Part shown: positions 12,173 through 24,400 of the stretch, one piece after another
How positions within the stretch are numbered: position 1 is the stretch's first letter
How the letters are laid out: each line of letters starts with the position of its first letter
Assembly: GCF_018691265.1 (NCBI RefSeq)
Contig: NW_024881322.1
Span: 10,467,989-10,531,988 of the forward strand
Source: Tyto alba
Lineage: Eukaryota > Chordata > Aves > Strigiformes > Tytonidae
DNA: 64,000 bases
Direction: 5' to 3'
Made by a program: the position numbers and the translations under genes
Notes under the pieces: model-generated
Seen by the model: only the letters and a program-made list of their open reading frames with translations
Databases searched by the model: none
What the model was told of the DNA's origin: nothing

Positions 12173-12767
12173 TTGGAAAAAATATACAGGTGGCTATTCT
12201 ATCCTCTTAACAATCTAATTTTAGAATAAAAAAAAATGTTAAAAATGAAAAAAAAGAGGGAGATGGGGTCAGAAATTAGAAGAGTCTGAAGAAAAAGAGC
12301 AACCCTAGGTTATTGGGTTTTTTATCATCTGTATTGTGTCGGAATAATGCGGTGATTGTGTAGTTATTAAAACCTATGACATGACAAATTTCCTTTCAGA
12401 CCTATGTAGTAGCTTGAAAGTAACAAAAAGCCAAAGGAGAAAAAAAAAAACAAAAAAAAAAAAAAAAACAAAAAAACAATAATGTTTCTGCCTTACCTCA
12501 GGGGTATTTTTCCACTCGGTCTTCTTTTATTCTTCCCTGTTAATCTACATCATCATTCTTCTGAGCTGGAATACTCAGAAAAATAGGAGGATAGTTTCTC
12601 TGATTTTAAGAGGTTTTAATCAGTGCTTTTAGGTTACCATTGTAAACCTACTGTGTTTTGAGTCTTGTTCAGTTTGGAAATTTTTGAGTCTTCAGATGAG
12701 ATATTTACAATATCTTTTCTATTTTTATAAACAAGAACAGTAATTTCTAAACACGTATTTTTGACAG

Positions 12768-12854
12768 TGTACATACTTATAATTAAATAGGTAAGAAAGT
12801 TATGGATTGTCTTCTATGTGATCAAGTTTTGATATAAACCTTTACCTGTACATA
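12768..12854 (+). promoter_or_regulatory. Two Pumilio-type elements in TRANK1 3' UTR
   Basis: TGTACATA occurs at 12768-12775 and again at 12847-12854. Both match UGUANAUA, the Pumilio RNA-binding consensus, and lie about 600-700 bases after the stop codon. A regulatory role is inferred from position and motif only. Confidence 0.4.
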
Positions 12855-14012
12855 TTTGTTGTGAAATATAGATAATCTTTCTTTAAAAGACCATTACACA
12901 TTTTAAGTGTTTTGTAAGTTTTAATTCATAAAGGGCTTTTTGTAATGTATAATAATGTTTTTATAAAACCTGTAAGATTTTTAAAATCACTTGATATTGT
13001 CTTATTTTTTTGAATGCTTTCTGAAAGCCGTATGTGACTGACTGCATGTGTGAGATTTACAAGTTGGGTCCAGAGTATCAGTTCATATTGACGCTGGTTT
13101 ACTTTTGTGATTTCAGTGTCTCCAACATCCTGCAGTCTCCTATAACAACATGTTAAATTAATGCATTTGCATGTTAAACATAATTAGTTAGAGTATTAAT
13201 TAGTTGTTGAAATATTTTGCCTTGAAAAGGGAGCCACTTTGTATACATAACAAATTGTTTCAATAATCAACCTTTTGCCAAAAACTTGATAACTTGTTAT
13301 TATGCTCAATGCCGTGGAAGTGGGACATTTTACATGGGTAAAAATGAAATGCTACTGTAGAATGGAGCAACGTGGGCAGCAGTAATAGTTATCTATTGCA
13401 CTGTAATTGCTGTTGTCTACCAGAAGACTTAGTAATAAGTTCTTCCTCTTAAAGAAGCCTTATTGCTTAAACAAGCATCTAGAAGATAGTTTAAAACCAT
13501 ACATTGATGAAATGTAATGCTAATCACTTGCACTGTATAGAAATCAAGAATTAAGAAAGTTGGATCATTAATGTAACTTCTTTGGATTTGTTTTCTATAA
13601 TGATTTGTGGTTTGTATTTGAGATTACTCCAAGAAACATTCCTGATATAGTTTCTCGGCTTGAGTATTTACATTTGCAGCAGTAAATGCTACCTAAACTT
13701 TTTAAGGACAATTACAGTTTAAAAATCCTTGCTGACCACAGTTTAAAGATCTAGTGATCATACATTTTCTTTCTTTTTATGGGAAAAATGAAGCTTTAAA
13801 AACATCATTGCAATACACCAAGCAAAGAAAAAACAAAGAAGGAAAGGGGAGAAGTTATATTGCATCAAGAACTTCATCTCGGGTACATTTCCTTGGTGCA
13901 GGGACCTGTGATCCTTGGTATGGTTCCGTAAAAACCACTGGTCATTCTCTGACTTTGAATCAGCACTCCCAGATGGCAGTTACTTCCATAGCATGTGAAG
14001 TGCTGAATGGCA

Positions 14013-14018
14013 AATAAA
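14013..14018 (+). terminator. Candidate TRANK1 polyadenylation signal
   Basis: AATAAA followed within 25 bases by the TG-rich stretch GGGCTTGTGGTTT. This would give a 3' UTR of about 1.9 kb. Alternatives lie at 12225, 14953 and 15399. Confidence 0.4.
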
Positions 14019-15425
14019 TTTTAGGGCTTGTGGTTTCAGAGCTATATTAGGCCAAGATTTCAGTAACATTCAAGCAGAGATGGGAAATCTACTTACACCT
14101 CTAGTCCAACATCAGTGCTTAAAGGGTTCTTTCCCCTATGATGGTGTGCATAAATAAACATAAACCTTTCTTTTCCATGTGAGTCTCTTCAGATAATAAT
14201 GATCTGTGTGCATTAATCCTATTTGAGTGGTTAATTAGCAAAAAGGGCTTGTCCAGATACACCCTTGTGGTTTGTTGTTTTGGGGTTTTATTTAAAAATC
14301 TTTCTCACCCCTGATGGAGGCTCCAGTGTTCTGGCACCAGCTAATGCCTTTGACTCAAAGGGCTTAAGAGCCATGACAGTTGCCTTGGTATGTGTGAGAT
14401 GCATATTGCACCGAAACCTTGGAACTGAGTAGTGGATGCAGGCTGTCAAGCTAATCCACCCACTTCTGCCTGTCTAAGCCATGTTGAGTTGAAAAGAATT
14501 TAGAAAAGGCTTCAAAAGCACAGGAACTGGTGACTTAAAAAATCTCTCTCCCTGGTGATACAAAAATGACACCTAAATGAAAAAGAAGAACAAACTATTT
14601 ACTGTAGTTGGAAGACATGGCTGTGGTCTCAAAGATGACAATTATCCAAATTCCAGCATCCTAAAGAAAAAAATCTCTTGCTTGCTTGAACCTCTTATTA
14701 ATACAGATGACTGTAAGTGATGGGTACTTTCCACCTTTTTCCTTTATTCCTCTGAAAAACATTGTTTCATAATATTGCCCACAATTTTATTCCAAAACAT
14801 TTCCTAATGATTAGCTGTTACAAACTTTGACTTGGCAAAACATTTAAACACTTGCTGGTTTTTAAGTATTTGCTTTCATTCCTAAAGGGAAGCCTTTTGC
14901 CTTTATGCTCACTGAGAATGTAGGAGGGAAGAAATTGTCTTATCTTAGTGTAAATAAAAGGTTTTCCTGCCAGCAATCCCCATGACATTATTTGCTGAAT
15001 ACCGATTATGAAACACCCTTCCTTATATGAAAGGGGACGACAGCCATTGCTGCTGGCCTTCTACCTTTGTTGTTGGAGCATTCAGTTTTCATAAAAACCT
15101 TCACACCTGCACTTACTAAAGCATCTCTGGGTCTTGCCGTGTATTAAACGCATGGTACATATATTGTTCAGGCTTTCAGTTAGCATGTAACTCAGAAATG
15201 TATTAGCAAAGTACCAGACAACACCTGTACTCTTTACTTGTTTAACTTGGTGTAGCAGGTGTCAGAAATTTTGAATGTCTTCACTAGTGCCCATTTATAA
15301 GAGCTGGTGTGGTGGGGAATGGAACAGTTTACATACTTTATTTTGTAGTTTTCATGACTCCATTTGTATGCCAAGATTTCTGACTGTACACATACTCAAA
15401 TAAAGTCAGTGTGAAACACTTAGGG

Positions 15426-17283
15426 TTAGATACTTAATACACCAAAGCAGTTGAATTTTCAGATTAATAGCCATTACAAACAAATACTCTGTGAGAATTA
15501 AAGCATTTATTTCAGTTTTCTGATGTGGACTTCTGATGCCTGTGATCTGAGCATGATACGGGTATGTGCATAGGTGATATGTATGCATACTCTCATCTCT
15601 GCTGTGTTGAGCCTGCCTTGTTGCAGGAGGATGGGCTGCAGTATCTTTGAAGTCTGTTACGATTGCTCTTTGCTGCTTGGTCTGTGGAAATGGTGTTTGG
15701 AAAGAAATTGGTAGAAGTCTCTTACCTACCCATCTTCCTTTTAGTCTGCATCCAAAGTTTCATGGCTTAAAGATGCGCTTGCTAATGATTTAAATAATAC
15801 TCCAGACATTTATAAGTCACTTTCATTAGGCTTCTGATGAACTGGCTTCTAAATTGTCCTGAGTAAACCAGTGCTGAAATTTTAGCAAACAGTTGACAGA
15901 ATTAAGTTACCTCTAAGACATTCTGCAGGCCAATAAATAACAGTGATGCCAGAAAATGGTTTTCATTAAACCTTGTAGAAGTAAATCCTTGTAATTCCCT
16001 TTTGTAAAGGGGTGAGTAGGTCTTTACTGAAGCTGTTACACCAGTTCACTGCTATATGCCTCTTTGCAAACTATTTATTGTAACATTTGCTTGTCTTGTG
16101 CTAGACGTGATGTATGAAATCATGGGATGAGGTTTTTACCTTCAAACAATCAGGGATAGAACATTTGAGCCGTTTAAAGGTTGGCTGCTTCCCTAGAAAT
16201 AGGCAGGTTAGAACAAAACACTGCAAGGAGATCTGCTGCTGACTTGCCTTGTTGGCTGAGATATGCTGAGCTTTGAGTTACTCCAGTATTGGCAATGTCT
16301 CAGTCAAAGGCAGTATATATGTAGGTTGGAGTAATCTACATTCATTATACAGCCTTTTTCTCAGGAAGTTTACATTTTTAGTAGTTTTGGGCATGGTCCC
16401 CAAAAGTAGAAGAGCCCTTGAATGTGGAATTGCTTAAAAGGACTCTGAAGCAGAAGTAGATGAGGTGCCTATTTCCTATGGATACAGCTGGGTATCTCAG
16501 TATGGGGTATGGAGCAAAAGAGCACTGAGCTGAGAGGTACTGGTGATCTGAAATGGTGTTTCAGATGTCAAAAGACATGCAGAAAGGAAAACACTGAACA
16601 CGGGTGAGTTTCGGACCCTTTCTATCATTGGAGCTTTGACTGTGGAGTCTGGGAACAGGAGAGTGTCTGAAGTATGCATCATGGAAACCTTCAGTAGTCT
16701 GTCTGCCAAAAGAACAGATCGGAATTCTTTATTTTCTCCAGGAGACAGAAAAAAGTTTACATGGAGGAAGATGTGATGATGAGTACCTATGTACCAGCAG
16801 AGTAGCTGGAGTACTTCTCTGGGCTGTTGGGACAGCAGGGTTTCAAACTCGGCCCTCCCAGGAGGATGCTCTGAGCCATGTGCTGGTGTGCCTGAAGGAG
16901 CATTCACTGTGCAGCTGCTGCTGAAGGTGGCCCAATTTGGGACTTTTGGGGGCTGGAGAGAGGGTGGAAGAGGGACCCATTCAGGAAGGAAAGATGTGGA
17001 CTGCAGTTGCAGGTGTCAACACGAGTAGTCCTACATGTGAAAAAACAACCAGCCCTTGGAAGAGGACCCTGTACCTCCAGTGTTAGTGGTGGTTGGTTGC
17101 TAGAGCAGGGTTGAGCCTGAATTCATTGTGCAGTGAAACAGCTTCAGCAGGAGGGGTGGAAATGCCAGCAGCCTGGTAGCCAGGCTCGTGCTCCACTAAG
17201 CTATTGGAGATGTGGAGTTAAACCTGGATCTCTTGTTCCCTGGGAGAATGCTCTGCTTCAGAGGCTAGTCAGTAGTGACCTAT
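15426..17283. other. Intergenic DNA, nothing recognised
   Basis: AT-rich to mixed composition. A 136-codon open frame on the minus strand (16497-16907) resembles no protein I know and is probably chance. No clear repeat was seen. Confidence 0.6.
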
Positions 17284-18360
17284 TGTGGTTTGAGCCTGGT
17301 CTACAGCTAAACACCACACAGCTGCTCACTCCTCCATTCTCTTCCAGCAATGAGAAGGGACAAATGAGCCAGGCTTGGGATTTGAGATAGGACCGGGAGG
17401 GGAAAATCACCCATTATGGTCATGGGCAAAAGGCAGACTTGTTAGGAAAAGAAAAAAAGAACGTACATTTATTACAGACACTAACAACAACACTTAACAG
17501 AGTCGGATGGTGAGAAGCATTACCACATCTTGAGAACACCTTCCCCCCCACCCCTCCCTTCTTCCCGGGCTCAGCTCTGCTCCCAATATCTCTACCTCCT
17601 CCCCCCAGGGGCACAGGGGCAGGGAATGGGGGGGTACAGTCAGTGCTGCGGTTTCTTCCATCTTCAGTGGGGGGAGCTTCTGGAACTTGTTCCCCCTGCT
17701 CCATCGTGGTCCCCCTCTCACAGGAGACAGTCCTCCACAGGTTTTCTCCAACATGAGTCCCTCCCATGGGCCGCAGCGTTTCCTTACACTGCTCCAGCGT
17801 GAGTCACCAACTTTCTCCAAATGGAGTCCCTCCCACGGGCTGTAGCCCTTCCCGAGCTGCTCCGGCGTGGGACTCCCCCACATGCTGCAATCCTCCCAGT
17901 GCTGAATTAAAGCAGCGGGGCTGCCTTTTCCCACAAGACCCCGGCCTTCTTCGGGTACAGTCACCTTGGTCATCCAGGCAAAACCCCTCACAGGCCATAA
18001 ATCAATGTCTGATCCACCGTAGATCTTCATGGGTGGCGGGGGGGGCCGCCCTGCCGTCTCCCCACAGGATACAGGGAGGTCTCTGCTCCGGCACACCTCC
18101 CCCCTCCTTTCTTCCTCCGTTCCTCCACTGACCTTGGTGTCCACACAGCTGCTGCAACTCCTCCCCACAAGTCCCACTGCTCGTTACCACGTCCCTTCTT
18201 AAATACATTATCGCAGAGGTGCAGCTGATTGGCTCAGTTTTGGTGCAGAGGTGGAGCTGACTTGGAGCTGGGGGAGCTTCAAAAGCTTCTTGCAGGGAGC
18301 CGCCCCCATAGCCCCCTCCCCTGCTACCAAAAACCCCACCACTCACTCAAATACAGGACA
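17284..18360 (-). mobile_element. Solo LTR of an avian endogenous retrovirus, long type
   Basis: A GC-rich 1,077-bp element with TG...CA ends, distinct from its AT-rich surroundings. On the minus strand it has a TATA-like TATTTAAG near 18198-18205 and AATAAA at 17468-17473, in the order expected for U3-R-U5. TGACC occurs at 17276-17280 and immediately after the element at 18361-18365; the left copy is separated by three bases. Two 69-bp internal repeats start at 17743 and 17812. Long open frames here (up to 227 codons on minus) follow from the GC content and repeats and are not genes. No internal retroviral coding sequence is present. Confidence 0.85.
17743..17880. repeat. 69-bp tandem repeat, two units, within LTR
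   Basis: Units at 17743-17811 and 17812-17880 both start TTTCTCCAA/TTTCTCCAAC and share GAGTCCCTCCCAYGGGCYG and GCTCCRGCGTG. A third, weaker copy may lie upstream. Repeats of this kind are common in the U3 part of LTRs. Confidence 0.75.
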
Positions 18361-21319
18361 TGACCATTCTGTGGTTTATGGGGATGCCCACAGTGTGCAA
18401 GAACCTTTGGAAGTACTGTACTGTGCTAAGTTAGAAAATGAGAAAGAACTGCCTGTTTTCTGGATCCTGGTTGGATTTGCAGGTAGGTAACATGCTCAGC
18501 TGCTCAACCTTGTCAAAATGCGGGGTGTATGTTGGAGGTACTGGTTCAGACCAAGGGTGGTGCAGACTGATATCTTGGTTTTGGCGTTGGCCAATTGCTA
18601 ATCCCACCCGTTTTCTTCTGAAGCCCTTTCCCTTCCTCCAGTCAATCTGCTTCTTTACAGGGCCAAGTTCAAAGTGACATTACCTTCAAGGCAAAGAATG
18701 CTGTTTTACAGGCCATCCCCATACTGATGAGGCTACTCTTGCCCTTGTGTCCATTAAGTGCAGATATTAATATCGCTTACATAACTCCACTAATATTTAG
18801 AGTTGGGCGATTTTAGGACAGCTGATGCTTTCCAATCTTATATGATAATATTTTACTGAAAAGTGCTAGAGTAAGTTAGCAGTGCTGTTGTATTTATTTG
18901 AACCATGATAATCGGGCAGATATAAAGCATTTACGTACTTCGTTTTAACAAATCATGCAGAACAGTGTTTGCCACAGTTCCTAGATAAAACATGGTCAAG
19001 TTTCCTTAAAGATTCACTTTGAGCAGTAAACAAGGAACTCTTGGCTGGAGACCTGCATAAAGAACAGAGGGATCAAGCTGAAGTGAATAAGTAATGAAAA
19101 AATAGTCTGCCTCCAAGTCACTTTGCTTGTCTCTGTAAATAACATGCCTGTGCAACTCTCATTTCTTCTTGACCCTGTCACTTTGAATGTGTTTGTTGTT
19201 CAATCCAATGCTGTTCAGACAAGATTAAACACCAGCTAATAGGAAGGAATTTCCCAATGTCACATTCACAGTTTCTCACCACTCTTTACTTTGGCTGGAG
19301 AAGTCTGATGTTTAAAAAACGATCAACTTGTAGTACAATGAACTGCAGCCGTGAGCTGAAGTATTTATAGCTCTTTGCTCTGCAGCAGTCTTGTAGGGGG
19401 AAAGAAAAGACTTCAGTTGTTGTGTGGAATATTTTTTGTGTTAGGAAGTAAAATTAGATCTCTGTTTGTTACTGAACTGTGAATATGAGTGTGGAGAGGA
19501 GAATTTTGCCTATTTCCACCACTAGCTCTAAGGACATAAGTCCTCCTTCATCCCTTCACTTTGTCCATTTTGTTTTGACTAGTTCAGAAATCACTATCTC
19601 CAGTTATTTTTGCTGGAGGATCTTTTTGAAGCTCTTGTGGCTTGTGAGTCATCAAGATAAAGATGCCAAATCTTCAATAAGTAGTGTTTTGGGGACCTAG
19701 GTTAGATAAACCCCTTTGGCCAGAAGGAGCTATAACGCTCTTGAGCAGCTTGAAGCTTGACCAAGGTTGGAGTCACCACTTGGGACTCGTCACCATTCCC
19801 CAACCAGAAAACATTTTCTTCTAGGTATAATGAAATTTTAATATGAACTGTGATCATCTGGTAATATATCCTAGGGCTTTAATTGGCATCAGTGATGCAT
19901 CTGCTTTTCTGGTTGAAGCCATTTGATAGGAATTGCTAGAGCACGGTCTGAAGAAGTTGCGTTCTTACAGAAGAAAGGACAGTCTTTCGCGGTTCAAAGC
20001 TGTAGTGTGGACCTCCATATTCCTGCTAACTAAAATTGGGGTGAGAGAAGAGAAAATGCCACTTGTCTGGCGCTTCTCTGCCAGCCGTCCCCATCTTGTA
20101 CTTAGTCTGTAAAGATTACTAAAAAATTTGCTGAAAATGTGGAATAAAATTACCTACCTAGTTCAATTGATAGACCATCATACATACTTGGGAAAGATAC
20201 TTCCTTTGACCATTCAAACTCAGAGCTAAGTCCCAAACTGTACAAACATTTATCTTTATGAAAACTGCAATATTCAGAATAAGAATGAAGTTGGGAGGTT
20301 TTGCCTCAATGATAAATGAGGCAACGTCTCCCTTTTTCATCTAATTACTCTTGTGTTTTCTCTTTAAAAAGTATCTCAAGCCCAGACCTTGAGATCTGGA
20401 CTAGAATGCTGCCTGAACACAGGTTTTTATATTCCCTTTAATTATATGTGGTGGACAATCTTGTATCATGACCACGAGCTTTCCCCATTTCCTCATAGGT
20501 CCAGTTCCACAGATTTAGAAGTGTTGCATACTGGCTTAAAACCAAAGGATTGTGTTGCGTGTTTAATTAATTTTGATGCTTTCTATATACCTTTATTTCC
20601 TGAATTTTTTAGAGTGTCTTCAGTCAAACCTTATTTTCCTCTTCAGCCAGGGGTGCTTGACTTACTGCATTCTTTCAAAGAGACAGAAAATCTGAAGTGA
20701 GCACTTCCTTCCAGGAGCCAGGTATTGAAGAGAAATACCAATTGGTCATGAGACTCTGGATTAAACCTCAAAATCTGGAAATAGTGAGGCATATGACTGA
20801 ATTGGACTTTTTGTGACAGTGAAGAGAAAGAAAAATAGTCTTTATTGTTGGTTATCCTCTGTTCTTTTCTGTTCCCAAGAGGTTGGGTGGAGATGATCAG
20901 CAGTGAACACCATGTGGGATTTTACAGCAACTTTTTAGTCAGCAGCTAATAAAATGGGCTGTAGAAGCCTCTTCTTACACAGGGTGTTAGCTAAGAAGAG
21001 ATGTCATATTTCAAAATGAAGCACTTGGGCAGTGGGTGTGTGTGGAGGAGAGAGTGGGATCATGCTGTAAAAAGTGCTCACATTTTTAGCCAGACAGCAC
21101 TTCTGCAGCAAATAAAATCTCTCTCTCCGACAGATGGAGGAGAGGTGAGTGGGAGGGAAGTTTGGAAGCGCACTTTGTCATTTCTTTTCGCTCACTGCTT
21201 TGGCTGCAAGGGAGGGTGCATGAAATACCAGTCGACAAAAGAGTGGATTAAAAAGTACAGCAGCATCAGGGAGGTAGAGGCGACTCTCCATGGAGCAGCT
21301 TCCATCGGAGACTGTCAAA
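18361..21319. other. Intergenic DNA, nothing recognised
   Basis: AT-rich unique-looking sequence. The short frame at 20389-20700 on the + strand resembles no known protein. No repeat family was identified. Confidence 0.6.
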
Positions 21320-21478
21320 ATGCTTTACAAACATAAGGCAGCTAGGCTTTATGATATCCTAGTGGACTCCATCGTTCCATCGGTTAGAGATGAAGAAATT
21401 CAGGAATAGAGAGTATATGACAAGCTTTAGGTGCACAGGAATATTGATTTGTAAGGCTGGACCTCATGCTCCTATCGT
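21320..21478 (+). repeat. Ancient MIR/L3-like repeat fragment
   Basis: Begins TGCTTTACAAACATAAGGCA and continues with GATGAAGAAATTCAGG and GGCTGGACCTCATGCTCC. This follows, in order, the well-known 3' part of ancient amniote MIR/L3-type elements (gctttacaa, then gatgaggaaactgagg, then gaacccagg-ctcc). It is strongly diverged. Confidence 0.45.
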
Positions 21479-24400
21479 GTTCTGCTCCCAGTACAGGACC
21501 TCATTCCCTGTGTATGTTGTTCAGACTTAAGGTTGGCTGCCTGGCATCAACATGGACAAATCTGTACATGCCTGACCCAGCCTTCCCTTTGGAGTACACT
21601 GTCTTTTATTTTCCTTTATCAGGCTTAATTTACCCATCACTTTCACCGGAACTGATGACTTTAAAGCTCTCCCAGAAAACAAAATTTCTCATCTGAGAAT
21701 GGCAGGGAGAGAATCACTAAGTGAGAGTCTCTCTACTGTTTCCACCTGCAAAATCTTACTTATTCTTCCTCAACATCTGTTTTAAATGGGAAAAAAGCAT
21801 CTCTGATAATTTGTTGCAATGTAAATTAATTAGCTTTCCACATTTCCTCAAAAAAGGGCTGCTGTTTTAAAACAAGGTCAAAATGATGGTTATGTGAAGT
21901 TATATATTTGGGTGAAGTGTTTAAACATGAGCTCAGAGAGATCTGCAAGTTCTCCTGTCCATGCACTGGAAGTAACTATGTGAGAGTATTTGCACCCAGC
22001 ATAAATGCTTCCAGACGCATTTTAATCATATTTATACTTACAGGAAAGTGGAGTATATCTGGTAAAAATCAGATTAATTTCATTGGTATAAAAGAAAAAC
22101 AAGCAAAACCAGAGTCAGATTCTTCAAGTCTTACCGCAGAGCAGTCAGGTCTCAACGTACAAGCTGAGGTGGACCTTCTGAACTACTCGGACCTGTTCCT
22201 CCAGTCAGAAAACAAAAAAAGGATGTTCTCTTGGCAGTTCCACTGGACGTCGATAGCATTGAACTGCTGGTGAAGGCCACAGGGCAATGAGCCTCTTGCT
22301 TTCTTTCGCAGGCTCGAGAAAGTGTTTATTTCAGTGGCTAGGAGAGGATGAGGATTTCTCAGGCTAATCTTCTGAAATGTTAGACTTCTAGGCTGTTTTT
22401 CTTTGTGAGGTGAATCTGCCTGCGTCGCACAAGGTCCTGATGTTCTGGCTGCTTGATTAAGTATCCAAAACATAGATTCATCCCCTGGGATTATGCTTTT
22501 GAACTGTGGTATCTCAGACCAGCCAGTCATGTTTGTTACTGCCTTGCTAAACTGGAGTAGCGAAATACATTCTGCAAATGTCTGGCGTTCATCATCTTAC
22601 TATTTTTATAATTGCAAACTATTTGTGTCTTCAGTGCTGACTCATAAAGCAAGGTATTTCACTGAAGCTGAAAGGGAAATGACCCCGCATCTTTTCCACC
22701 TTATTTGTCATTTCATTTTTTTGTCCCTCGTTGGGGATCTCTGTCCTACTTTGTCACACGTATTAGTCTTGGCTGATTGATATGAAGAGATAAAGAGCCT
22801 TGAGCAAAACCAGCTTTATAAACAAAGGCAGAGGATTCTTTTGCTTCATTTATTAGAAAAATATCTTAAGCAGAATAAAAGAGCATTAACTGACCCATTT
22901 CCAGACTAATTAAGGAGTAGATTAACAAAGAAACTAAAACGTAAGTTTGATGGTTTGCTTTTCTGCCTTGGTGTGAAAAGACGGAATAAAACAATGGTGG
23001 CTTCAAAAAGGTCTGGGCCCACTGTCATGAATATTTCTACTAAAATGTTTTTACAGCTTATGACCTGAATATTGCTATGAAAATGCATATTGCAAATTAG
23101 ATTTATTTATTAAATCCTTATAAATTACACCTAGGAAAAAGTCTGTATTTGTTGTCAGTCAAAAAAGTCCAGTCAGTGAAACAGGTGAAATCACCTCTAG
23201 TGATTTTGTGTGTAGGATTTGATGAAGTAATAAATTAAATGTGGATACGTGAAAAGCTAAATCCAATACAAGGACCATTAGAACTTAAGGAGCTGATTGG
23301 GAGTTGAAACTGGGGTGAAGAAAATTTACAACCTAATGACAAAACCTTGAAGAGGAGGAGCTAACCTCCTCTGCTTCTAGATATCTTGAAGGGCAGATGG
23401 CCACAAAGAATTCCTTATTCAAATAACTTCAAAATATATTTCAATAGATGTTTTGTCATTATTCATAGTATCCCATGTAATTATATTTAATTGATTAAAG
23501 CATATCAAGTTTTTGGCTTTTAGATGTAATTTAAATTTCCATGCAAATTAGCTTAACTCTAATCATGAATAAGAAGGAATCCCGTTAGAAATTAGAAGCA
23601 TTATCTGCCTTTTTCTCATATAATATAATCTAAAAATTAAGTTACCTAATTATACATTCTTCTAGCTACCCTAGAAAAAGTACCAGATTTAGTAAAAACA
23701 CATCACTTACTTGCAAAACAGCATGTCTTAATAATTGCTAAAAGTGAGAATCAATCTTCAGAAAAATAACTAAGTATAACAAATGTGAGATAAGAATAAA
23801 GCCACATTTTGAATCAGGATGTGTTCTTTGCTGAACTAAACCATGTTAAAATTAGCTTTTACAGCCTTACCCATATGTTACCTTTCTCTTTGAGCTCTTG
23901 TAGGCTTTGTATGCATTTGATGATAGCTGTGTTTCTGAATTTAATTTTTTAGGTTTTCTTTCTGGTGTCAGTTGAGTAACGAACAATTAACAGATGACCT
24001 CAAATGATGTGGTGACCTCAAATGTACATTTTTTTCTCTCTTGTCTATTTTGTGAAAGCACATTAATGCCAATGTGTCCAGTGGATGTGTTAGACACTCA
24101 AATACTAGGTGCTTGGCTCCACAATGAAATAAAAAAATCTTCTGTTCAGAAATATGTGCAGTTCATGTAGAGAACAAAACTCTTTAAGATGCGATCTAGT
24201 GCAGCCATTACATTGATTTATTAGATCAGCTAAAATGTACAGCTGCCTCAATCTAGGCCTGTGGAAATAATGGAGGGAAGGATGAACGTCGCTCTGAGGT
24301 GCCCTGGTATCTACATGGGATCCATCACTAAGGCATCTCCTGAAGCTCCATCCCGAGAACAACCCTGAAATGGTGGGAGCATTTGGACACAAAATGGGAG

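Larger units (their letters stand above)
12173..15425 (+). other. Probable TRANK1 3' UTR and flank
   Basis: AT-rich, non-coding sequence directly after the TRANK1 stop. AATAAA hexamers occur at 12225, 14013, 14153, 14953 and 15399. Those at 14013 (followed by TG-rich sequence) and 15399 are the best candidates for a long 3' UTR. An A-rich tract lies at 12440-12478. The true cleavage site cannot be fixed from sequence alone, and the end given here is only the last candidate signal. Confidence 0.5.

Noticed and set aside
12440..12478. A-rich tract as the tail of a retroposed gene copy
   Set aside because: No processed gene copy or target-site duplication was recognised upstream; more likely simple A-rich 3' UTR sequence.
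16497..16907. 136-codon open frame, minus strand
   Set aside because: No recognisable domain, no splice or promoter context, low-complexity AT/GC-mixed DNA; within the length expected by chance.
17494..18177. 227-codon open frame, minus strand
   Set aside because: Lies entirely within the GC-rich solo LTR, including its tandem repeats; the translation is repetitive Gly/Glu/Pro sequence and is not a retroviral protein.
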